A stretch of DNA of 7,968 nt from Ignavibacteriaceae bacterium (GTDB taxonomy: Bacteria > Bacteroidota > Ignavibacteria > Ignavibacteriales > Ignavibacteriaceae). Positions 1-6,240 of the stretch are shown piece after piece. The DNA lies in NCBI GenBank assembly GCA_022865965.1, contig JALHTS010000500.1:1-7968 (forward strand). The letters run 5' to 3'. The notes under the pieces are model-generated. The model saw only the letters and a program-made list of their open reading frames with translations, ran no database searches and was not told the DNA's origin. Both the position numbers and the translations under genes were made by a program. Numbering within the stretch: position 1 is the first letter of the stretch; every line of letters begins with the position of its first letter.

Positions 1-1162
1 AAGCCGAACGCGCACCAATTACAACTTTAGATTTTCCTTTTTGAACCCGTCTCCACGAATCATATCTTTCACCGGCTGACATTCTGCTGTGAATAACTGT
101 TACTGTATCTCCAAAGTTGTTAAACAACCGCGACGTCATTTGCGGAGTGAGTGAAATTTCGGGGACAAGAATTAATGCGGTTTTATTTTGTGAAAGAACA
201 TCTTTAACAAGTTCTATATACACCTGAGTTTTACCGCTTCCTGTAACACCATGAAGAAGAAAAGTTTTGAACTCTTTCTTACCTATAAATTCATTTATTT
301 CATTAACAACTTTCTGCTGGCTATCTGTTAAAACCAGTTCTAAATGTTCTTCGGAGTATTGTTCTGAATATCTCCGCTCAACTTCTTTTTCAAAAACCTC
401 AACAATATTTTTATTTGCAAGAGAATCAATTGTTGATTTTGTTCCTTCAATTTTATGAAGAAGTTCTGCAACAGGAAGCGATTTCCCTTTTGCTGAAATT
501 AGCTCCAATAAAACCTTAACCTGCTTTGGTGATCTGCGTTCCAGTTCAGGGAAGACAACATAAATCTGAGCAATATCCTTTGCCAACTTTACATACTTAA
601 CCTTCTTAGGCTTTACTTTTGGTTTTTCAACTTCATCAAGAATTGTAATTACACCAAGCTTTTGTAAGGTAGTAAGGACTGAGTAAATATTTTTTTTCTT
701 AATTGATTTTTGAAGAGTTGAAATACTTGTTTCATCTCTGTTTGAAAGTTCATTAAGAATCTTTGATTTGATTGTATTTTTATTTTTTTCTTTTGCGAAA
801 AGCTCTGCAGCAAATTCTTTATCAATATGAATTTTCTTTTTTGATTCGACTTCAGAACCGTGAGGAACAGCTAGTTTTAATGCTTCCCCTAATGAACAAA
901 TGTAATAATCAGAAATCCATTCATAAAATTTAAAGGTGTTCTTATCGAATATCGGAACATCATCTATAATGTCTTTGATCGGTTTTATTTCTTCTTTAAC
1001 GGAAGTTTTAGAAGTGATGTTAAGAATGAAACCTGTAAGTGTTCTTTTTCCGAATGGAGCAACTGCTCTTACTCCCGCTTTTACCTGATCTTTCAGGTCA
1101 TCCGGTACGGAGTAAGTAAAAGCTTTTCTGAATGGTAAGGGAAAAACAACTTCGGCAAACAT
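1..1162 (-). CDS. priA: Primosomal protein N' (replication restart helicase PriA), 3' part cut by window edge
   Basis: PriA is a superfamily 2 DNA helicase that recognises stalled or collapsed forks and reloads the replisome in the cytoplasm. The frame stays open from ATG at 1162 to the left edge, giving 387 codons. The N-terminus (MFAEVVFPLPFRKAFTYSVP, then VKAGVRAVAPFGKR and TGFI) is the typical PriA 3'-DNA-binding domain, roughly residues 1-105. A lysine-rich winged-helix-like region follows. The helicase core begins near residue 280: Walker A GVTGSGKT at residues 305-312 (bases 227-250), motif Ia LVPEISLT, and VVIGARSA at the very edge. The DEEH box, the zinc-binding cysteines and the second helicase lobe, probably more than 300 residues, lie outside the window. 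The start ATG directly abuts the TAA of the upstream lipoprotein gene, with AGAGAAGA (1168-1175) as a plausible ribosome site, so the two are probably co-transcribed. Identity is secure; completeness cannot be judged. Confidence 0.95.
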   Translation of the reverse strand, partial: MFAEVVFPLPFRKAFTYSVPDDLKDQVKAGVRAVAPFGKRTLTGFILNITSKTSVKEEIKPIKDIIDDVPIFDKNTFKFYEWISDYYICSLGEALKLAVPHGSEVESKKKIHIDKEFAAELFAKEKNKNTIKSKILNELSNRDETSISTLQKSIKKKNIYSVLTTLQKLGVITILDEVEKPKVKPKKVKYVKLAKDIAQIYVVFPELERRSPKQVKVLLELISAKGKSLPVAELLHKIEGTKSTIDSLANKNIVEVFEKEVERRYSEQYSEEHLELVLTDSQQKVVNEINEFIGKKEFKTFLLHGVTGSGKTQVYIELVKDVLSQNKTALILVPEISLTPQMTSRLFNNFGDTVTVIHSRMSAGERYDSWRRVQKGKSKVVIGARSA

Positions 1163-1708
1163 TTATTTCTTCTCTTGATAAAACTCTGCCATCGATTTCA
1201 GGCTTCCAGCCTCTGTATCGGCAACAAACATTTTAAACTTCAGAACTTTAATGGAATTGTCCCACACAATTCTTTTATAATCTTTCGACACCATCACTTG
1301 TCCGTTTGTGGAAAGTATGCTGTCCGAAGGAGCAACCGTTAAAAAGTAATATGGCGATTCGTAAACAATTCCTTCAACATTTATAATATCATCAAATGAA
1401 TATTGAATTTTCCCATTCAACTTACCATCTTCAACAAATAACTCACGTTTAGTGATGGATTTTCCTTCATCTTTCATTTGCTTAATGAAGTCATTGCTTT
1501 TAAGTAAAAATTCAAACAAATTTTTCTTATCACCTTCCAGTTCTTTCTGATTAAACGAATCGGAACGGATATCATTTATTAATACATAAACTTTTCCATC
1601 GCCATAAGGATCAAGCTGAACCTCATAAGAAATTGTGTTGAAGGTAAGACAACCTGAAATGGAAAATATAATTGAGAAGACTATAATTATCTTAAAAAAA
1701 ATATTCAT
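1163..1708 (-). CDS. Small predicted lipoprotein of unknown function, upstream of priA
   Basis: This 181-residue protein has a lipoprotein signal peptide: Lys6, a hydrophobic stretch at residues 7-18, and a lipobox ISGC with the lipidated cysteine at position 20. It should therefore be anchored to a membrane facing the periplasm. The mature part looks like a mixed alpha/beta domain: a beta-like segment around GKVYVLINDI, a charged helical region (residues about 55-85), then ELFVEDGKLNGKIQYSFDD and further beta-like strands. I do not recognise the family and assign no function. The start is well supported by GGGAG at 1715-1719, 6 bases before the ATG, one of the few good Shine-Dalgarno matches here. 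Its TAA is immediately followed by the ATG of priA, so it is probably the first gene of a two-gene unit. A link to replication restart is not implied; co-transcription may be incidental. Confidence 0.8.
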   Translation of the reverse strand: MNIFFKIIIVFSIIFSISGCLTFNTISYEVQLDPYGDGKVYVLINDIRSDSFNQKELEGDKKNLFEFLLKSNDFIKQMKDEGKSITKRELFVEDGKLNGKIQYSFDDIINVEGIVYESPYYFLTVAPSDSILSTNGQVMVSKDYKRIVWDNSIKVLKFKMFVADTEAGSLKSMAEFYQEKK

Positions 1709-1794
1709 CGGTCTCTCCCGAAATTTGATTGTGCTGAAAACAATAGTGTGCTTTTTATAGAAGTAAATTACTTAAATGTTTTATATTTTAATAT
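1709..1794. promoter_or_regulatory. Divergent intergenic region with promoters for the lipoprotein-priA unit and the channel gene
   Basis: Both flanking genes are read outward from these 86 bases, so promoters in both directions should lie here. On the minus strand a TATAAA-like -10 box sits at 1759-1754, about 45 bases before the lipoprotein ATG; its -35 (AAAACA at 17-base spacing) is poor. On the plus strand the last 30 bases before the channel ATG are almost pure A/T and contain no Shine-Dalgarno. A short inverted repeat (1761-1773) lies in the middle. The role follows from gene orientation; individual boxes are weak guesses. Confidence 0.45.
1761..1773. repeat. Short inverted repeat, possible operator
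   Basis: AAGTAA and TTACTT are perfect 6-base inverted arms around a single A. The repeat lies directly beside the minus-strand TATAAA candidate and 21 bases before the channel ATG, a place where a dimeric regulator could act on both genes. In A/T-rich DNA such a palindrome can arise by chance, so the functional reading is weak. Confidence 0.25.
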
Positions 1795-2805
1795 ATGAAA
1801 TTTATTTCTTTAAGTAGTCAAACGGATACTGTCAAACATCTTATTACAGGATTTTTATTCCTTATTTTTACTATTATAGCAGGGATTATCGGATTTGAGC
1901 TAATCGAAGGTTGGGGTTTAGTTGATTCCCTTTATATGACTATAATCACAATAACAACAACAGGTTTTCAGGAAGTTCACCCTCTTTCCAAAACCGGACA
2001 AATATTTACAGTTTTACTTATTATGGTAAGCTTCGGTACAATATTATACATTGGAGGAACCGGAGTTCAGTACGTAATTGAAAGTAAATTCATTAGGAGA
2101 CGCCGAATGATTAAGCAAATGGATAATTTAAAAAATCATTACATTGTATGCGGATTTGGCAGAATGGGATCGCATATATGCGAAAAGCTCTCAGAAGCTA
2201 AAGTTCCCTTCGTTGTTATTGAAAATAATCCAAACAGTTTTTCTAAACTTGATACTTTTGGTTACCTCTATGATAAAGGTGACGCTGCCAGCGATGATAC
2301 TTTAGTTCGTGTCGGTGTTAATAAAGCAAAAGGTTTGGTTGCTGTCCTTTCAACTGATCCGGAAAATGTTTTTGCAACACTTTCTGCCCGTGTTCTTAAT
2401 CCTTCCATTTTTATTGTTGCCAGAGCAATTGATGAAGACACCGAATCGAAATTGATAAAAGCAGGTGCTAATCGTGTTGTAAAACCATATGAGCTTGGAG
2501 GCAGCAGAATGGCTGAGATAGTTCTAAGACCCGGTGTACTTGATTTTATTGATGTTGTGCATGGAAGTAAGAAAGTTGATATTCATATAGAAGAGATAAC
2601 GGTTAAAAAAGGTTCAAAGATGCATAAGAAAACTTTGGCTGAGCTTCCATTACGTAGTGAGTTCAATACAATTATTGTTGCTATTCAGAATGAGGAAAAA
2701 GGAATTTTTATGTATAATCCCAAAGGGGATACAATTGTTGACGAGGGAAATAAGCTCATAGCAATAGGCGAAGAAGCCAACCTTGATAAGCTAACAGATT
2801 ATTAA
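1795..2805 (+). CDS. Two-helix potassium-channel-type protein with RCK (TrkA-N/TrkA-C) gating module
   Basis: This 336-residue inner-membrane protein has the layout of MthK/GsuK-type channels, probably a tetramer. Residues 16-37 form the first membrane helix, about 43-62 the pore helix and filter, and 70-93 the second helix. A basic linker (RRRR, 101-104) leads to the cytoplasmic RCK domain. That domain starts as a Rossmann fold with CGFGRMG at 119-125 and an acidic residue (Glu143) ending strand two, which suggests NAD(H) or another nucleotide as ligand. A TrkA-C domain occupies about 258-336. The filter reads TTGFQE (55-60) instead of the canonical TVGYGD, so potassium selectivity is expected from family membership but not guaranteed. 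No Shine-Dalgarno precedes the chosen ATG, but it gives the expected short cytoplasmic N-terminus. The gene converges on the S66 peptidase gene with 5 bases between stop codons. A possible internal start lies at Met105. Confidence 0.9.
   Translation: MKFISLSSQTDTVKHLITGFLFLIFTIIAGIIGFELIEGWGLVDSLYMTIITITTTGFQEVHPLSKTGQIFTVLLIMVSFGTILYIGGTGVQYVIESKFIRRRRMIKQMDNLKNHYIVCGFGRMGSHICEKLSEAKVPFVVIENNPNSFSKLDTFGYLYDKGDAASDDTLVRVGVNKAKGLVAVLSTDPENVFATLSARVLNPSIFIVARAIDEDTESKLIKAGANRVVKPYELGGSRMAEIVLRPGVLDFIDVVHGSKKVDIHIEEITVKKGSKMHKKTLAELPLRSEFNTIIVAIQNEEKGIFMYNPKGDTIVDEGNKLIAIGEEANLDKLTDY
2095..2109 (+). promoter_or_regulatory. Candidate internal ribosome-binding site and start (Met105) inside the channel gene
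   Basis: AGGAGA at 2095-2100 ends with AGGAG 7 bases before an in-frame ATG at 2107, codon 105. Initiation here would make a free soluble RCK domain of about 232 residues. The archaeal homologue MthK is known to produce exactly such a fragment from an internal start at Met107. Caution: AGG AGA are here the arginine codons of the basic linker, so the motif could be fortuitous. It is a better Shine-Dalgarno than the one (none) before the full-length start. Confidence 0.4.
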
Positions 2806-2810
2806 TTTTT

Positions 2811-3863
2811 TTATAGAACTGCCTTCTCTAATAAAGTTAGATTTTGATTATCTGCATCCAACTCAGCTAATATTCCAAATGGAATTGTAAACTTATCTTT
2901 TATATGTCCGAATGACATTCCGTAAACGACAGGAACTCTGAGATTGCCTAATCTGTCCTGTAGAACTTCCATCAATGAAAACGATTTAGAGAATGAAGGC
3001 TCTTTTTCTTTTGGTTCACATTTCCGGAAGATTCCCATTGCAATTCCATTTGCATCATCAAATTTACCTGCTTGCAAAAGTTGTGTCAGAAATCTGTCAA
3101 TGCGGTATGGCTCTTCACCAATTTCTTCCAGATAGATTATTGAATCCGAATAATCAACATCATACTCCGTTCCAATCAGCGAAACAGCTATTGATAAATT
3201 TCCACCTAAAAGTTTTCCTTGTTGCTTCCCTTTAACTAAAGACACAACTCCATAGGGATTTTCATCCTCAGCGTTATTGGAATTTTTAAACACAATTTCA
3301 TCAGATGGATTCATCAATACATTTTTGAAATTATTAACAGAAAACCCATTAAAGGTTGAAGTAGAAACCGGTCCGTGAAAAGTTATCAATCCCGTCTTTT
3401 TAAATATTCCGAAATGAAGTGCAGTAACATCACTGTAGCCAATAAGAACCTTAGGATTATCTTTAATTGCATCATAGTCGAGTAAAGGTAAAATTCGTGT
3501 ACAACCGTAGCCGCCGCGCGCACATACGATTCCCTGAACATCATTTCGTTTGAACATATTCATAAGATCTTCAGCACGCTCTTCATCTGTTCCAGAAAAG
3601 TATCCGTTTTGAAGAAGAATTTTTTCTGAGTAAACAACTTTGAATCCAAGTGTTTCGAGATTTAGAATTGATTCTTTTAATTCTGATTCACTTATATAAC
3701 TTCCAGGTGTTACCAAGCCAATAGTATCTCCGGTTTTTAATCGCGGAGGTTTAATTATTCCTCTTGTTATGTTTGATGAGTTATCAGCAAATGATACTGA
3801 TTTAAAAATTCCTGCTCCAATTGCTGCTGTAGAAATTGTTTTAAGAAAGTTTTTACGGTTCAT
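2811..3863 (-). CDS. LD-carboxypeptidase family protein (peptidase S66, LdcA/MccF type) with export signal
   Basis: Family members cleave the L,D bond before the terminal D-Ala of the murein tetrapeptide (LdcA) or act on related amide bonds (MccF). The 350-residue protein shows the S66 hallmarks: an N-terminal LKTGDTIGLVTPG, ARGGYG at 115-120, LIGYSDVTAL with the nucleophile Ser144, YLEEIGEEPYRIDR with catalytic Glu246, and SFGHIKDKFTIPFG with His320, which together give a Ser-Glu-His triad. Unlike cytoplasmic E. coli LdcA, it starts with a signal-like segment: NRKNFLKTIS, a hydrophobic stretch and a likely cleavage site SFA|D after residue 26. This resembles a Tat signal with Arg-Lys in place of Arg-Arg, so the mature enzyme is probably periplasmic and would act on murein or imported muropeptides. 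Substrate is unproven. No Shine-Dalgarno is visible; a TATAAT lies 25 bases before the start. Confidence 0.9.
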   Translation of the reverse strand: MNRKNFLKTISTAAIGAGIFKSVSFADNSSNITRGIIKPPRLKTGDTIGLVTPGSYISESELKESILNLETLGFKVVYSEKILLQNGYFSGTDEERAEDLMNMFKRNDVQGIVCARGGYGCTRILPLLDYDAIKDNPKVLIGYSDVTALHFGIFKKTGLITFHGPVSTSTFNGFSVNNFKNVLMNPSDEIVFKNSNNAEDENPYGVVSLVKGKQQGKLLGGNLSIAVSLIGTEYDVDYSDSIIYLEEIGEEPYRIDRFLTQLLQAGKFDDANGIAMGIFRKCEPKEKEPSFSKSFSLMEVLQDRLGNLRVPVVYGMSFGHIKDKFTIPFGILAELDADNQNLTLLEKAVL

Positions 3864-3888
3864 AGATAATAATTTTAAGTTTTAATTA

Positions 3889-3894
3889 ATTATA
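3889..3894 (-). promoter_or_regulatory. Possible -10 box for the S66 peptidase gene
   Basis: On the minus strand this reads TATAAT, 25 bases before the ATG at 3863. The hexamer at the matching -35 position (GGATTT) is poor and already overlaps the ATCCGTG repeat. Because the surroundings are A/T-rich, this is only a weak candidate. Confidence 0.25.
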
Positions 3895-3913
3895 AACTAA
3901 ATTGAAAATAAAA

Positions 3914-3965
3914 ATCCGTGCTAATCCGTTTAATCCGTGTCATCCGTGTCATCCGTGTTCTATTG
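3914..3965 (+). repeat. Intergenic ATCCGTG tandem repeat, copy 1 (five units)
   Basis: Five copies of ATCCGTK begin at 3914, 3924, 3933, 3942 and 3951, with a period of 10, then 9, 9, 9 bases. The second ends in T instead of G. The array closes with ATCCGTGTTCTATTGT, which recurs exactly at the end of copy 2 (from 6778). It fills the gap between the S66 peptidase gene and the acyl-CoA synthetase gene and lies 16 bases beyond the stop of the latter, so on that transcript it would be a 3' untranslated element reading ACACGGATG. A G/C-richer motif in A/T-rich DNA stands out. No coding potential is credible. I assign no function. Confidence 0.85.
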
Positions 3966-3981
3966 TCTTAGTTTTTTTTCT

Positions 3982-6039
3982 CTAACATTTAATCCTAACA
4001 TCCACGGCGAACATCCTGTTATCATCAGAAAGCAGAAGTGGATTTAAGTCGCATTCAGTTATTTCAGGATAATCCAGCATCATTTGAGCTAAGGATTTTA
4101 TTGATGACTTTATTTTATTCATATCAACAGAACTTTCTCCACGCACACCCTGGATTATTCTTCCAATTTTTGTTGAGTTAATCATCTCATCAATATCATA
4201 TTCAGAAACATAAGACGAACGCATAACTGTATCAGCAAGATATTCAACATACTTTCCACCAGAACCAACCATTATCATCGGTCCGAACAAATGATCACGG
4301 AAAGTACCGACAAGCAATTCAAATTTTGGTGTAACAAACGGCTGAATTAAGAATGAATCGAGTTGAATATTTTTAGATTTAAAATTAGCCGTCATTTCTT
4401 CGGCAGTTTTTATAAGTTCATCTTTTGTTTTTATGTTAAGAACAACACCTTTCAAATCCGATTTATGAATGATTTTTTCTCCAACTGCTTTTAAAACAAC
4501 AGGAAATTCAAATTCTGCTTTATTAATTTCATCAAAACTTAAAATCAGATTTTTTATTATAGGAAGATTATATCGTGTACAAAGTTTATCAACTTCGTTT
4601 TGCGGAAGAAATTTGCCAATATAAGGTGAAAGATCAATTTTGTTTTGAAGTTTTTGAGGTTTTAATCTTTCTGCTTTTTGATTTTTGTTCTTATGCATTA
4701 GAAGATTTCCAATAACAACGGCGGGATCCTCGGGATTCCTGAACAATGATTTTCTTGTTTTTGATTCCCTTCTGTATTCATCCCAAAATTCAGGAAGCGG
4801 CATAACAACCTGGAAGATTGGTTTACGGGTTTTAATATCGTTTATTCCCTCGATAACAGGAAGAGCTTTTACCATTATAGGTTCAACAAAAACAGAAATT
4901 ACTGTATCAACATTTTCATCCTGAGCAATTATTTCATTTACAGTTTTGAATTGCTCTGCAGTTCCTCCCGGCAGAAGATCAACAGGATTATTAACACTAC
5001 CTTCCGGATGAACAATTTCTCGAAGTTTCGATTTTGTCTGGTTACTAAGTTCGGCAAGTGAAAGATTGTTTTTCTCAAGCGTATCAACTGTTAAAATTGA
5101 AGGGCCACCCGCGTTTGTTATAACTGCAACGCGATTTCCCGTTGGCATTGGAAATTCTTCAAATCCTTTTGCAGTGTTAAACATATCGTTCAGATCATCA
5201 GCACGAATTATTCCGAATTGATTAAGAACAGCATCAACAACTTTATCGCTGCTTCCGAGTGCGCCTGTGTGAGATGATGCAGCTTTTATTCCGCTTGATG
5301 TTCTACCGCCTTTAAGAACAATAACAGGTTTTGCGATTCGATTATCAATAAAATATTTAATGAATTTCTCTCCGTCAACAAAACTTTCGAGATAATAAGT
5401 TATTACTCCTACATCATCACAGCTTTGCCAATACTCGAGCAAATCATTTTCATTTACGTCGGCTTTGTTGCCAACGCTGATAAACTGTCCAAAACGAATA
5501 TCAGTTTCACGTAAGGAATTCAATACAGCTGCACCAATCGCACCGCTTTGCGAACAAAAAGCCATTTTTCCTTCTCTTGGTTCTTCTGCAACAAATGTTG
5601 CGTTCATCTTAACAGATGGAATTGTATTTATAACTCCCATACAATTTGGTCCAACCATTCTCGCATTGGAATTTTTTATCAGTTCAATAATCTTATGTTC
5701 AGCCTTAGCACCTGTTTCACCTGTTTCTTTAAATCCAGCCGTAATTAAAATAATTGCTTTAACATTTCTTTTAATTAATTGCGAGATGGTCTCTTCTGCA
5801 AATTGTTTTGGAACCATTACGATGGCTAATTCAATCTGGGCATCAACAACTTCAATATTCGGATAACATTTATAACCAAGTATTTCATTTGCTTTTGGAT
5901 TTACTAAAAGAAGTTTTCCTGAATAACCATATTGCTTTACGGATTTGGTAAGTTCATAACCAAGACTTTTAGGTTTGGATGAAGCCCCCACAATACAAAT
6001 TGATTTCGGATAGAAAAAATTATTAAATACTGATTCCAT
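3982..6039 (-). CDS. NDP-forming acyl-CoA synthetase (acetate--CoA ligase, ADP-forming type), alpha-beta fusion
   Basis: Members interconvert acyl-CoA + ADP + Pi and free acid + ATP + CoA in the cytoplasm, giving substrate-level phosphorylation. The 685 residues contain all expected domains in order: CoA-binding Rossmann domain (about 1-135, ICIVGASSKPKSLGY), first ligase/flavodoxin-like domain (about 150-290), second (about 300-450), a linker, and an ATP-grasp domain (about 475-685). Catalytic residues are present: Glu218 in YYLES, phospho-acceptor His257 in SSHTGALGS, and the second histidine, His525, in IIHKSD. The first two match even the numbering of the archaeal ACD1 alpha subunit. Length fits the fused form; there is no C-terminal GNAT domain, so it is not a Pat-type protein acetyltransferase. 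Acyl substrate (acetate, propionate, aryl or branched acids) cannot be read from sequence. Start choice is fixed by the Rossmann strand at residue 13. It is preceded by a 201-base divergent gap. Confidence 0.92.
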   Translation of the reverse strand: MESVFNNFFYPKSICIVGASSKPKSLGYELTKSVKQYGYSGKLLLVNPKANEILGYKCYPNIEVVDAQIELAIVMVPKQFAEETISQLIKRNVKAIILITAGFKETGETGAKAEHKIIELIKNSNARMVGPNCMGVINTIPSVKMNATFVAEEPREGKMAFCSQSGAIGAAVLNSLRETDIRFGQFISVGNKADVNENDLLEYWQSCDDVGVITYYLESFVDGEKFIKYFIDNRIAKPVIVLKGGRTSSGIKAASSHTGALGSSDKVVDAVLNQFGIIRADDLNDMFNTAKGFEEFPMPTGNRVAVITNAGGPSILTVDTLEKNNLSLAELSNQTKSKLREIVHPEGSVNNPVDLLPGGTAEQFKTVNEIIAQDENVDTVISVFVEPIMVKALPVIEGINDIKTRKPIFQVVMPLPEFWDEYRRESKTRKSLFRNPEDPAVVIGNLLMHKNKNQKAERLKPQKLQNKIDLSPYIGKFLPQNEVDKLCTRYNLPIIKNLILSFDEINKAEFEFPVVLKAVGEKIIHKSDLKGVVLNIKTKDELIKTAEEMTANFKSKNIQLDSFLIQPFVTPKFELLVGTFRDHLFGPMIMVGSGGKYVEYLADTVMRSSYVSEYDIDEMINSTKIGRIIQGVRGESSVDMNKIKSSIKSLAQMMLDYPEITECDLNPLLLSDDNRMFAVDVRIKC

Positions 6040-6240
6040 TTTTTGTCCGGATTCTTTTTAAATATTTACTTCTGAAACTTAAGCTAATCTCAAGAAATTT
6101 ACGCCTGAAATTGAAAATTTCCATTCTGATTTTATTGCACACTGGGTGAAAGAAAGCTATTCAAACTAAAATTTAATCTTAATATATTAAGGGAGAAATT
6201 AAGGAACTCTAAATATTTAATATTATAACTTGAAAATATT
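6040..6240. promoter_or_regulatory. Divergent intergenic region between the acyl-CoA synthetase and NTF2-like genes
   Basis: This 201-base gap is the longest in the window and must hold the promoters of both flanking genes. I see no RNA gene or credible small reading frame in it. Visible structure is limited to a perfect 14-base palindrome at 6178-6191 and a smaller inverted repeat, GAAATT/AATTTC with a 3-base spacer, at 6107-6121. No consensus -35/-10 pair, and no TAnnTTTG box of the Bacteroidota type, stands out on either strand. Neither gene has a strong Shine-Dalgarno. Confidence 0.4.
6178..6191. repeat. Perfect 14-base palindrome upstream of the NTF2-like gene
   Basis: CTTAATATATTAAG equals its own reverse complement, with no spacer. 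It lies 49 bases before the ATG at 6241 and about 140 bases before the divergent synthetase gene, a fitting place for an operator. It is followed by GGGAGAAATTAAGGAA, which is too far (about 33 bases or more) from the ATG to be its ribosome site. All but two of its bases are A/T, so chance cannot be excluded. Confidence 0.3.

Noticed and set aside
267..458. Plus-strand open frame of 63 codons
   Set aside because: It lies wholly antisense to the priA reading frame, has low-complexity Ser/Phe-rich composition and no ribosome site; it is a shadow.
2944..3235. Two plus-strand open frames of 63 and 80 codons
   Set aside because: Both are antisense to conserved S66 peptidase sequence, including the Glu-containing catalytic block; no independent support.
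3914..3965. Repeat array as a CRISPR array or a repeat-encoded peptide
   Set aside because: Units are only 7 bases with 2-3 base gaps, far too short for CRISPR repeats and spacers. The mostly 9-base period keeps a frame (Ile-Arg-Val repeats) but there is no start codon or ribosome site.
4685..5866. Several plus-strand open frames of 66-133 codons
   Set aside because: All are antisense to the acyl-CoA synthetase gene, whose motifs are continuous through the region. The 133-codon frame is long only because of codon bias on the real strand.
3982..6039. Protein lysine acetyltransferase of the Pat/PatZ type
   Set aside because: No GNAT domain follows the ATP-grasp domain, the length fits the plain synthetase, and the catalytic Glu and His residues are intact.
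6135..6163. TTGCAC, 17-base spacer, TATTCA as a sigma-70 promoter for the NTF2-like gene
   Set aside because: Both hexamers match the consensus at only three positions, so it is not better than chance in this A/T-rich gap.
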